From NCBI GenBank assembly GCA_023374025.1, contig SIJG01000005.1, positions 2,377,850 through 2,441,849 on the forward strand: 64,000 nucleotides of DNA, written 5' to 3'. Within the stretch, counting starts at the first letter, position 1. Each line of letters opens with the position of its first letter. Below the pieces are notes generated by a model. That model was given only the letters and a program-made list of their open reading frames with translations. It was not told where the DNA came from and searched no databases. Origin of the DNA: Heterodera schachtii (lineage: Eukaryota; Nematoda; Chromadorea; Rhabditida; Heteroderidae). Positions 1 to 9,702 of the stretch are shown here, piece after piece. The translations under genes were made by a program, and so were the position numbers.

Positions 1-130
1 GGGGACCCGACTTTTGGGGACCCGACACTTAGGGAACCCGACATTTGTGGATCCGACATTTGGGGACCGAACGACATTTGAGCAAAAGGCACTTAGGGAA
101 ACCACGGACATTTGGCGACCCGACATTTAG
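1..130. repeat. Degenerate short tandem repeat at the window edge
   Basis: About eight imperfect copies of a 15-18 bp word built on GGGACCCGACATTTG run from the first base. The array is cut by the window start, so its full size is unknown. The same GACATTT core recurs in the GCGCC array near 45.04 kb. No coding sense. Confidence 0.7.
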
Positions 131-239
131 GGATTTTAATAAAACAAAAAAAATATTAAAAAGTTTAATTTTAAGCCCAAAATTAGACAAAGTTACGTCT
201 GTTTTAGCCAGAGTTAATTCCATTGCAAGAAAAAATTAA

Positions 240-800
240 ATAATATTTTAAAAATTAACTCTGTTTTCACATCCCGTTGGCCCTTGGGAAAGGCACTTTA
301 AATAAAAAATGGAAAAAGTGTACTGTACTTAAAAAATGTATTATGGTTTGTCTATTGTGTTGTGGTTAGTATGGGCTCAAAATTCTGCTACCTCCTCGCC
401 TGCTAACCTCTCGCGAATGAGAGAGAATTTGCACTCTAACAGCATATTAATTGAGCAAGTTAATGAGTTTTTTGAAAAACGCATTTCCTTGCTATAATCA
501 TTTTGAAACTGACAAAAGTCTTGAAATTTTACAATATGACCGAAAAATAAAAAATTAGGCGTGTGGCAGCGTAACAGAAGATAGAGAGAGAGAAGAGAAG
601 ATAGACAGAGATAGAGAGAATGTATATTGTACAAAAGAAGAAAATGAAGAATAACAATAACGCAAAATAAAGGACCGAAAAAAGGTATTATTTGCTCAAT
701 CTGCTAAGGCTAGGATTTTCATTTAGTAAATTCTTATAAATAATTTTAAACCTTTAAAACCAATTTCAGCTCTGGAAAAAGAGGAAAAAATACAAAAGTT
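240..800. other. AT-rich spacer, no gene seen
   Basis: A short purine-rich patch (about 575-625, AGAGAG) is the only structure. At 711-723 the word GGCTAGGATTTTC is the reverse complement of GAAAATCCTAGCC near 1336-1348. This suggests an outer inverted-repeat element of about 640 bp surrounding the 809-1196 insertion. I could not find a clean target duplication for it. Confidence 0.4.
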
Positions 801-808
801 GTCCCAAC

Positions 809-1196
809 TAGGGCTCCAATTTATAGTTTTTTCATTATTTTTTTCCTGAGCTCTCCGTGGCCTGAAATGCACGAAAAAAGGAAAAATACGCCCCTAGGAA
901 TCGACCTGAAAATTTTGAAAAATTCACCCCTAAGAAATGAAAATTTTTTCAAAAAATCATCTCCAAAATTAATTTAATTTTTTATTGACGATAATTTTTG
1001 ATTTTGAAAATTATTTATCTCATTAATTGTTTGGCATAATATTTTTGCTTTTTGAAGAAAATTTTCGGTTTTACACCCCTAAATTTGAAAGTTTTTAGCA
1101 ACTATTTACCTATTTTTAGCAACTATTTTGGGGGTTTTTTAGAAACTAAAAACTAATTATTTTGGCAGTTTTTAGCAACTATAAATCGTAGCCCTA
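809..1196. mobile_element. Non-autonomous hAT-like element, 388 bp
   Basis: Starts TAGGGCTCCAATTTATAGTT and ends with AACTATAAATCGTAGCCCTA, so the ends are imperfect inverted repeats. Both sides carry the identical 8-bp direct repeat GTCCCAAC (801-808 and 1197-1204). Eight-bp target duplications with TAGGG/CAGGG-type ends are typical of the hAT superfamily. No transposase is encoded. The right half iterates the word TTTTTAGCAACTA three times. Confidence 0.8.
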
Positions 1197-1451
1197 GTCC
1201 CAACCGTTTCAAAAAGCTTTGAAATTTTGAACGAATATTTTGGCATAAAATCAATAATTTGAATTTTCTGACTTTTAACATATTGGGCAAAGCTAGAAGT
1301 GTGGTCCGATAGATTTAAAAGCGGCCCTGATTCCGTGAAAATCCTAGCCCTGTTAATTGTTCATTGAATAGCTTTCCAATCAGATTTTTTGGCTCCTCAA
1401 AGTTGAATTGTTGCTGAGTTCTGTCCATCTTTACCTAAACTTACATTAATT

Positions 1452-2296
1452 CTATAATTTTCTAAAATATTTTATTATTGAATTAGTTTTCTTGTATTTA
1501 TGCGTACCGTTTTTTGTTTGCTTGGTGTATTTAATATGATTTCCAATAAATTCAACTCCGTCTAATTTTGGTAAATCAATGATCTTAGGCAAATTGTTCC
1601 AAAATTCTTCGTCAAGCTCCTCATCATTATCGTCAAGGTTATCATTAGCATTATGAATTTCGGGCTCTGGACCTTAATTATGTTAACCATAAGAGGATGT
1701 TTTTGACTGTTACCATCCACATTGTCATTTTCCGGCTGATCACCATCATCACCGTTTCGATTTGCATGCAATTGAACGAGTTGATCATTTGCAGCACCAA
1801 GCTGATTATCATCAGGATCACCATTACCTGCAATTGCATAATGCAGATTCGGTTGATTACCATCAATAATATTGTCATCATTATTATTACGATGCTGACC
1901 TGACTGATTACCATCAGCAGAATTTCCACCAACTCCATTACTAAGACGTTGACCATGATTATTACCAGCATCACAATAAGAAATAGAGGCATTGTTATTA
2001 TTATGGTTTTTGGATTGGTTACTATCATCATTAGCATTAACATGGTGTTGATCCATTTGATCATCGACAGGCTGATGATTGGATTGAACATCTTTCTGAT
2101 GCTTATCAGATTTATGAGCATCATGATTACCAATGCTCGAATGAGCTTTTTTGTTTTTATCATTGTTATGATTTTGTTTTTGTTGCATCTTTGCATCATC
2201 GCTATCGATATGTTGTGGATGTTTACCTTTTTCTTGGTCATGGGCTATCACATAGCACATTAAAAGCGCAATTATCATGGCTTTAAAGACTGTCAT
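1452..2296 (-). CDS. Secreted Asn/His/Asp-rich low-complexity protein
   Basis: Two-exon model on the minus strand: exon 1 2296-1714, exon 2 1672-1452, about 267 residues. The protein starts MTVFKAMIIALLMCYVIA, a good signal peptide with cleavage probably before HDQEK. The body is dominated by Asn, His, Asp and Gln and is strongly hydrophilic with no cysteine framework. The intron (donor GTAACA, acceptor TTAAG, 42 bp) is inferred because skipping it restores an acidic C-terminal frame (DNLDDNDEELDEEFWNNLP). It also fits the second copy near 36.1-36.9 kb, whose intron is longer while both flanking exons are conserved. The unspliced reading instead ends in an unrelated hydrophobic tail. Function unknown; secretion and bias are compatible with a cuticle, gland or effector-type product, but that is inference. 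A transposon sits about 40 bp upstream of the start codon. Confidence 0.7.
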
Positions 2297-2337
2297 TTTT
2301 ACGTTTTCCTGGAATGAAAATATTAAATTTAATCATT

Positions 2338-2734
2338 AAGGCTTCCTTTTTTTAGGCACAAAAAATCGCGAAATAGGCACCTAAAAAGGCAGAAAAAAAT
2401 CGCAAATTATGCATTAAATAGGCCCAAAAACCCTCAAATAGGCACTAAAATAGGCAAATAAAATTTCTTATTAACGATTTTAGGTAGCAAAACACATAAA
2501 AACATAAAAACCTTGATTGTATAAACTTTTTTCCGAATAAGGATACATTTTTAGACCAAAATTTTTTATTTAGAAAAATATATATAATTTTGGTTATTAA
2601 TTTTTGAAAATTTTTTTCAATTCTTAGGGGGTGTAATTTCTGAAAGTTACCAAGCGGAAAACGCGTTTTTCGTGCATATCTTTGCGTATCAAGTGCGCAA
2701 AATTTTAGGCATTTGCTCAAAAAGGAAGCCCTAT
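2338..2734. mobile_element. Non-autonomous element with AGGCTTCC ends
   Basis: Left end AAGGCTTCCTTTTT and right end AAAAAGGAAGCCCTAT are inverted repeats flanked by the 8-bp direct repeat TAATCATT (2330-2337, 2735-2742). The word AAATAGGCA is iterated in the left third. The element lies immediately upstream of the Asn-rich gene and could influence its promoter. The left end looks one or two bases short of the right end, so the exact boundary is approximate. Confidence 0.7.
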
Positions 2735-3035
2735 TAATCATTAAAGCCAAAAACAGCGTGAACTAATCTTTTTCATAGGCCTAAAATTGCAAAAAATTTG
2801 AAAATAGTAATAAACAGCAAAAAAAAGAAGCTTTTTCAATATAAATTTTATATTTTAGCATATGCCATATTCATTTTATTATTTTGGAAACAATGTAAAA
2901 ATAAAGCAAGCAATATCAAGCAAATTAATGAATATATTTTTGGCAATATTATTGATCGTTTATTATTCACATGTAAATTTCTAATAAATTGGAAGCATTA
3001 TTATAATTTTTTTACAAGAAGTTTTTATCTGTGGA

Positions 3036-3841
3036 CAGGGGTGCGATTTTGCCCTGGAAACCCGGCATTTGCCGGGTTTTGGGGGTCCTTGCCGGGTTTT
3101 TGCCGGGTTTTTGAAGTTGCCGGGTTTTTGCCGGGTTTTGGGTTTTTGCCGGGTTTACTATTTCAATTCATTTATTTGAGCTCTAGGAATCCTTTATTTT
3201 CTTAAAAATTTGCTCAAAATCGCAAAATTTGGTCATTTTTGTGGTCAAATCTGTTAACAAATCGTATTAAAAATCACAAAATTTTTCCCGGCGGCGCCTA
3301 TCGGCACCGCCGGCCTCCCTTTTCCCCAAGTTTTTTATTTAGAAAAAAGCGCCGCAAAAAACCAACTTCGATTTTTCGTGCTCAGAATTTCAAAAAATGT
3401 TTATTTCTAACAAAAAATTGCGCAAATTGATCATGGACAATCAAAAATATAATATTTGAACATTTTTAATGTGTTTTGAATAAATTTGTAAAAATGAGGC
3501 TTTTTGACCTAAAATGAGGCTTTTTTGCCTGCCAAATGAGGATTTTGAAAATTTTAATCTGGCAACCCTGGTTTTAAACTCATTAATTTCAATCAAATTT
3601 AATTCAAATATTTTGTGCCCAAACGCTCATGGTTACATTCTTTCAATGCCAAATTTGCTCAAACAGGTGAAAAGTGGTGTGATAAATATATTGTTTAAAT
3701 GTTATTGACCTTTTTTACAGTGAATAATTGGCTTAAAAAATTGCCGGGTTTTTTGCCGGGTTTTTGAAAATTTTTGCCGGGTTTTTGCCGGGTTTTTCAA
3801 CTCGCGTGCCCGGTTTTTGGGTTTTGGCGATCGCACCCCTG
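3036..3841. mobile_element. Non-autonomous hAT-like element, 806 bp
   Basis: Ends CAGGGGTGCGAT and ATCGCACCCCTG are perfect 12-bp inverted repeats with the 8-bp target duplication TCTGTGGA (3028-3035, 3842-3849). The duplicated copies near 16.55 and 37.22 kb lack the insertion and act as empty sites. The word TTGCCGGGTTTT is iterated just inside both ends. A GC-rich palindrome sits inside at 3287-3313. No transposase frame. Confidence 0.9.
3287..3313. repeat. GC-rich palindrome GGCGCCTATCGGC, copy 1
   Basis: Arms CCGGCGG and CCGCCGG pair around GCGCCTATCGGCA. It is preceded about 30 bp upstream by CTGTTAACAAATC, a linked word also seen at other copies. It lies within the 3036-3841 transposon. 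Confidence 0.75.
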
Positions 3842-4030
3842 TCTGTGGAATAGGATTTTGGTTATGAAGTATAACGCAAAATTATATGCCAAAAAGTCAG
3901 AAAAATTATTGATAAATAATAATTGTTGCAATAGTGAGGAACTTCGAAAATTTGAAATCTAAATTAGAAAATAATTTCTACAAAAATTAAATAAAAATGT
4001 GAATATTAATTTATGTACAATATGGCCTAT

Positions 4031-5011
4031 TTAATCGTAACTGGCTTTTTTAGATTAATTTTCGAGACTATTTCTTGTAAGATTACTTTTTATAAAATGA
4101 TTTTTTTTTCTATTTTTATTAAAATGCTACACATATTTCGATTTCATCTGACTTATTCTTGGTAATTTGTAGTATTATTAACATGTGTAAAAGGGGGGGG
4201 GGGCTTGAGGCTAGCGAAGGGGAAAAGAAGAAATGCCTAAAAAATTTGGCAGTTTTTTAACAAAATTCGTTAAAAATTCTGAAAATTTTTACTCGGCGTC
4301 GTTTATCGCACCACCCGACCAAAAAACTAATTATTTTTTGATTGATTTTTTAAAATAAAATTTTAAAATTACGGTTTACGCCAAATTACGGCCTTTTTGG
4401 ACCTCTGTAATTACGAATGGCCGTTACTGAGAAAATCGCCGTTATTACGGATTACGGATTTCCTTAATTGAAAATCAGTTACGTCCAGCCCTAGTGCTAA
4501 TGCTTCTAAAAAATGAAGAAACTGGACATATTTTGACAAATTCTGTTAACAAATTGCTAAGTATTTAAATAATTATTCTCAAGTTGAAATAGAAGAATTA
4601 AGGCAATTTTTGTTTTGTTTTTTTATTCAGCGTTCCAAAAATTGTAAAAAATTTAAAAAGGTATTAAATATTTTTTTCGAAAATGGGAGTTTTGGGGGCC
4701 GGCAGTGCCGATAGGCGCAGGCGCCGTCGGGGGGAAATTTTAAGAATTTAATGAATTTTGTTAGAAATTAACCAATTTTTCAGAGTTTTAGTTTTCAGAT
4801 GAAAATAGGGTACTACACCCAATCAGAACATTTCTTAGAAACAAGAACGGACTCAATCAGAGAAGCGCTTGAAAAGACCGTCAGCAGATGATTGGCCATC
4901 TTAATTTTTTTTCACTCTTGAAAAAGCTTTTTCGCTTGGGCGGTGCCATGTTAGAGGTTAGTGGGTGCAATACTAAAGCTAAATTGTGAAAGCAACAAGA
5001 AAATAGTGAGA
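4031..5011. other. Spacer with decayed repeat pieces
   Basis: No gene seen. A poly-G run lies at 4192-4203. From 4367 to 4490 the words GTTACGG/ATTACGG recur and end in CCAGCCCTAG, which looks like the right end of an element whose left end I cannot find. GTTAAC occurs near 4547. Confidence 0.5.
4698..4730. repeat. GC-rich palindrome, copy 2 (inverted)
   Basis: Reads as the reverse complement of the 3287 copy with a few extra bases (GTGCCGATAGGCGC core). GTTAAC lies about 150 bp away. Confidence 0.6.
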
Positions 5012-5019
5012 TAAATAAC

Positions 5020-5577
5020 TAGGGATGGGATTTTTAGTGATAAAAAATCCCAAAATAATTAACTAAATAGTGACCAAAAAATGCCAAAATAGTGGCAAAA
5101 ATAGTGGCGAAAAAGTTCCAAATTTAGGGGTGTAATTTTTTAAATAGCTATTTTTAATTTGAAAATAATTTAAAATTAAGGAAAAAGATTTTATTCACTG
5201 ATTGCAGTTGCAAAATATTTTCTTAGCAAATATTGAACAAGAAAAAAATTGGGGGAAGAATTTTTGTGAAATTTTTCCAATTCTTAGGGGTGTATTTTTG
5301 AAAAATTTTTAGGTCGATTTTTAGGGGTGTATTTTTCGTTTTTATTGCAATTTTTGGTTAGTTTTCCAAAAATGCCAAAATAGTGGCAAAAAATTATTTT
5401 AGTGGCCAACTTCCGAAATAGTTTTTTTTAGTGGCAAAGCTCCAAAATAGTGATTCTTAGTGATGAATAGTGGCACTAAAAACGAAAAATTTTCGAAAAA
5501 GAATGTGTTTTTCGTGCATTTCTCGTCGAGTTAAAGCCGCAGAAAAAATAATTAAAAAACTAAAAATCCCATCCCTA
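5020..5577. mobile_element. Non-autonomous hAT-like element, 558 bp
   Basis: Ends TAGGGATGGGATTTTTAGT and ACTAAAAATCCCATCCCTA are perfect 19-bp inverted repeats. The 8-bp duplication TAAATAAC flanks it exactly (5012-5019, 5578-5585). Inside, the word AAAATAGTGGC is iterated near both ends. The stretch GTGTTTTTCGTGCATTTCT is shared with sequence just downstream of both astacin copies (about 6379 and 13,095). Confidence 0.9.
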
Positions 5578-5763
5578 TAAATAACACGATTGAATAAAAA
5601 AGAACAAATGATGACAGTTCGCCATAAAACCCAAAATTTATGATTAAAAAAAACAACAAATTTTGGTTACACCAAAATCAGAAATCAGAATATTTCTTAT
5701 AAATATGTAAGAACCTTTTAATTTTGTAAGATTCAGACCCTCCAAATCTGAACATCTCTTATA

Positions 5764-5928
5764 TTGGGTTGGTAAATATGTGTCCGTGCGCTTTTTTTGC
5801 ACTATTTATTTTGGTGAAATAAGCAAGACATTATATCAATCAATAATATATTCCCCCGTATTGTTCACGATCTCCTCCCAGCGCCCCGACAGTTTAAATG
5901 CCATTTTCCTCCACTTTTGCACGTATTT
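5764..5928 (-). mobile_element. Mariner transposase 3' end plus terminal repeat
   Basis: A TA dinucleotide precedes TTGGGTTGGTAAATATGTG (from 5764), which resembles a mariner inverted terminal repeat. On the minus strand, codons ending at stop 5836-5838 read KMAFKLSGRWEEIVNNTG and then EYIID, matching the typical mariner C-terminus (LPxRWxxVxxNxGxYxxD). Only about 30 residues survive; the catalytic D,D34D region is absent, so the element is dead. Confidence 0.75.
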
Positions 5929-6585
5929 TTATAAATTTTTCTGATATAAAATGCATTAGATAGTGTAAAGAAAGGCCTTCAAATGAAAATAAATAAAATA
6001 CCGAATAATTTTCGTTTTTGTTGAAAGAAAAATTTTAAAAACTGGCGTGCAAAAGAATTCTCGAAATTTACAAAATATGGATTTATATGAACTCCTTCAC
6101 GAAAAACAAGAAATGAACGCAGAAATAATATTTTTCAGCTCCTTTTTTGTATGGATTTCTTATTTTTTTGAAAATTTCGAAAATTTTTATTGGGCATTTT
6201 TACATTAAAATCATATTTTGTAAAGTTTGGAATTTTTTTAAGAAAAATTTTCCTATCTGAATATAATTTCTTAAATTTTTATTAAATTAGATAAAAAAAT
6301 ATGGCCATAGAACTCAAACATTTGGGAGTCAGCTAGGGTCGAATAGGGGCATAAAACGAACATTTTTTCCAACAAAAAATGTGTTTTTCGTGCATTTCTC
6401 TTCGAGTTAATTTGCAGAAAAAATAAGTAAAAACTTAAAAATCCACGACTTAATGATAACACAATATTTTGGGCTAATCAGTTGAATAATTTTAAGGTAT
6501 TTAAATAACGATTAAAATATGTATGAATCTAAAAACAAGACAAGTTTAATGCTTTATCATTGAAACAACAGATTTTTTAAAGTTT

Positions 6586-8392
6586 CTAAAAGCCACAATA
6601 ACCGGGGAAACAACTGTTTTAGATGAGCCATTTAATACTTTGAAGCGTATACGAAAACGCTGGATATCATAAAAGGAGTAAAGACTTATCATCGCATATC
6701 CATTTGTTGCTGTGATAGTAAGCTTTCCTGATGAACCAAGATCCGTGAGGCAACATAACCTAAAAATATCAAAGGCAGATTAATAAACAAAATGCTGTCT
6801 TCTCTGCTGAACACACACCTTACTCCAGTGGTGCCTCTGTTTGATGCTGTTCTAATCTCAGTATTTCCCCAAAGGCACCTATCTGCGCAAACTTCACCAA
6901 CATCCAAAACTTCAATGAGAATTGTCTGGCCGATGTCCGGAAAGATTTGCCAATGGCAATAGGCATAATCCATTTTTGAACTCAACACCCTGGATCCAAT
7001 TTGTCCAGTTAACTAAGAGAAATATGAAAGTAAAGGAAAGTCTTAGCGTATTCGATAAACCTAAAATATAATTTTTGCATAAATAAGAAATTTTTAAATT
7101 AAAAAATAATAATGGAATTTGCACCTATGTCTTATGCTAGTGCATGAACGATTTCTTTCTTCATTTTCTTAGTTTACTTAAATTTTCACAAATTTGGCTT
7201 GCTTGAAATAATTAAAAAATAAATGATTAAATGTTTCTAATTATTTTACTTTTTAGGTTTGTCCAATTAAAACATTTAACGACCGGGACATGGAAGTGAG
7301 TGAAAATAAAAAATGGGGCAGAATAATATTTGCTTACATTTTGCCAATTTGATGATGCAAATAAAATTTTTCCTTCACAAGTGTTGTTAATACTGGCAGG
7401 GGCATAACCACCAATGTCAACGTCTTGGCATTTCGCTCCGATATAATCCGGTGGACAAATACATGTGGAACAAGTGTCCGGGTTCTGGAACCCATCATTG
7501 TCACATTTCATTGTAACATCACATGCTTCTTAATTACGAAAAATCTAAGTAAGCAAATTTGTAAAATACCTGTATTTATGGTTAATCCATTTTGTAGGAA
7601 CTCTAATCCACAGTAGTGCTTGTTTATTGCAATATAATCACTCAGGCTGGGACCATAACTTTGTCCAATTGTGTTTATGTACGAAGCACCCGCTAGAGGC
7701 AATATTGTATGCTTACCATTGATTGAGAACATTTCTGCAAATTAGTCTCGGCATATATGGCCTATTTTATAATTTGTGCTTACTTGCTCCATAATGCATC
7801 ACGGAGCCAAGGTCGTAAGGAACTTGGTAATCATCAATAGACTCTTTTCTTTTCTTTTGGAAATTGAAATACTTTTCGGGCTTAACATTTTTGGGATAAA
7901 TTGTAAAAAGGAATCTCTATCATATCGACTGTGCTCATGAACAAATCCCAAAGCGTGTCCAATTTCATGCGCAATTACTCCAAGCTATGAAAATATTGAA
8001 TATAGTTGTAGTAAATGATTTGCTAATTACTTGATAACACTGGGTATTGAAGCTTAACTTCTTGGTATGCCATCGAGGATTGCATTCCTATATATGAACG
8101 GCATCCCCCACCCTTAATATTTGTGAATTTGATTCTAGGAGAAGCTTTGTCATCCTCAACAATTTTCAAACATGTGTTGTCGTTCCATAATTTTACAGCT
8201 TTATATATACCAGGTTTCATTTCGTTAGCTTTAAATAGTTATGTTGGTTTATTTATTTATACAATTCTTATTACCTTATTTATTACTATAACGTTAGTTA
8301 CCGTATTAGTTATGACATTCATCTCTGAATTTCAAACTTACAAATTGTGCTGTCAAAGGAGAATGGAACAGGATTAGGCCATTTTACGTTGG
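6586..8392 (-). pseudogene. Broken astacin metalloprotease copy
   Basis: Exon-by-exon match to the intact gene at 13301-15776, on the same strand 6.7 kb away. The zinc motif HEIGHALGFVHEHSRYDRD is present (HEQ changed to HEH), as are the EGF-like and CUB pieces. Three frame breaks are visible against the intact copy: a 2-bp loss at the end of the exon before HEIGH, a 1-bp loss shortly after the zinc motif, and one A missing in an A-run near the C-terminus. The N-terminal exon stops at about 8392. Upstream, the signal peptide and propeptide are replaced by an ACGAAAAC-rich repeat, so no secreted zymogen could be made. Homology to the other copy continues past the stop to about 6330. The frame breaks could be partly read errors; the missing 5' half cannot. 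Confidence 0.85.
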
Positions 8393-8395
8393 GAA

Positions 8396-8520
8396 ACAGG
8401 GCCGCACGAAAACTAAAAAAATTTCGTATACGAAAACGAAACGAAAAAGGGCATTCGATACGAAAACCAAACACTAAACGAAAAATAAATTTTTAAAAGT
8501 GAAAACGAAACCAAAAGGTT
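8396..8520. repeat. ACGAAAAC-word repeat at the astacin breakpoint
   Basis: Begins CAGGGCCGCACGAAAACT exactly where homology to the intact astacin stops and iterates ACGAAAAC/AACGAAAC. The CAGGG start resembles the hAT-like ends elsewhere, but I find no matching right end. It may be a truncated element that removed the 5' part of the gene. Confidence 0.5.
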
Positions 8521-8669
8521 GAAATGCGGATATGACTCTATTAAAGGAAAAATTTTCAAAAAAAACATCAACGTAAAAAAATAAAATTAGTTCATTTCCC
8601 ATTATCAATATTACAATTTTTAGGCATGGAATTAACAATTAGTACATTTCAGTTCAATCGGTCTAAATA

Positions 8670-9087
8670 AATTAGATTTTTACACTGACCGATTTTCCGG
8701 TCACGGTTCGGCGAATTGCCAATGGTGAATTGGCTGGCTGATTTGTTGAGGTGGTTGAGGAGGTTCGACAACAGGCCGTGGCTGTTCCACTTGAGGTGCC
8801 TATTTTTCAGCTTCATCTTCCAAAAGATGATGTCGCGGTGCCGATGAAACTGACATATAAACACGATATGTGGCTGATTTTAGAAGCATTGGTTGGCCAT
8901 CCATTTCTTAAAAATTAGAGAACCATTTGAATTGACTCATCATTGGCCACTAGAGAAATATCGCATGTTTGCACTGAAAAAAAGAATTAATGAATCAATC
9001 TGTGTCGGCACAGATGTTTGCAATCAGGACGATTCCCTCTGGACGCTAATAATTAGCAATGAGCCGAGGACAATCTTGTTAATTTAA
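8670..9087 (+). pseudogene. Decayed coding fragment of unknown family
   Basis: Base composition rises and two overlapping frames read as protein. One gives VTVRRIANGELAG, a stop, then VPLEVPIFQLHLPKDD and KLTYKHDMWLILEALVGHP. A frameshift near 8910 leads into REPFELTHHWPLEKYRM, ending at a TAA at 9085-9087. At least one in-frame stop and one frameshift break it. I do not recognise the family; it could be a retrogene or transposon fragment. Confidence 0.4.
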
Positions 9088-9702
9088 TTATATTATTTAG
9101 TCATTTATTAAATCTGTCAGATATAATATTTTGTTCACAATTATATTAGCAAATGGGTTGGAGGATCTAATTGAAATTTTTAGATATATTACATCATGCA
9201 AGTAATTTCCTTTTTACATTGTTTTATGACAAAATTATCAAACGCTTTTACCATTTTAATCATAAATTATTTTAATTTTATTCATAAGAAAATTAAATAA
9301 ACCTGAAAATGCTTTTACTCAAAACTATGAATTTTTTGCTATCAACTAAAGGTACTTATTATTCATTAATTAGAAAATGGTTGAGCGGTTTCTTAAAAGT
9401 TATAACATAATAAGACACATAGAAATTTACTAAAACAATGTTCCACAATGTACAAATTGATTTGAAAGCGTCGCAAAATAATTTTTCAAATTAATTTAAT
9501 TTTTTATGATTTTTTTTTAAATTTTATTGAATTTTTTTTATTAAAATTCCAAAATTAGACATTGTTTTCTATGACCATCATCCACCAAGCTTGATCACAA
9601 ATTAAAGGCCGAAAACGCAAAAAATTATGTTAATGCGAAATTATACTGTCAAAATGATAAATTTCAAAATGTTTAGAGCCCTAATAGTCGTCTGTTCAAA
9701 AT
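9088..9702. other. AT-rich spacer
   Basis: Long A/T runs. I see no gene, repeat array or inverted repeat of note. Confidence 0.5.

Larger units (their letters stand above)
2765..4030. repeat. Duplicated segment, interrupted by a transposon
   Basis: Bases 2765-3027 and 3850-4030 together match 36,930-37,400 and 16,340-16,745 (shared landmarks: ATATGCCATATTCATTTT and GAAATAGTGAGGAA-type words). This copy alone carries the 3036-3841 insertion between its halves. No open frame is conserved among the three copies. Confidence 0.75.

Noticed and set aside
1678..2263. Met/Ile-rich open frames on both strands over the Asn-rich gene
   Set aside because: Shadow frames of AAT/CAT-rich codons; the chosen frame alone has a signal peptide and a duplicated, splice-consistent structure.
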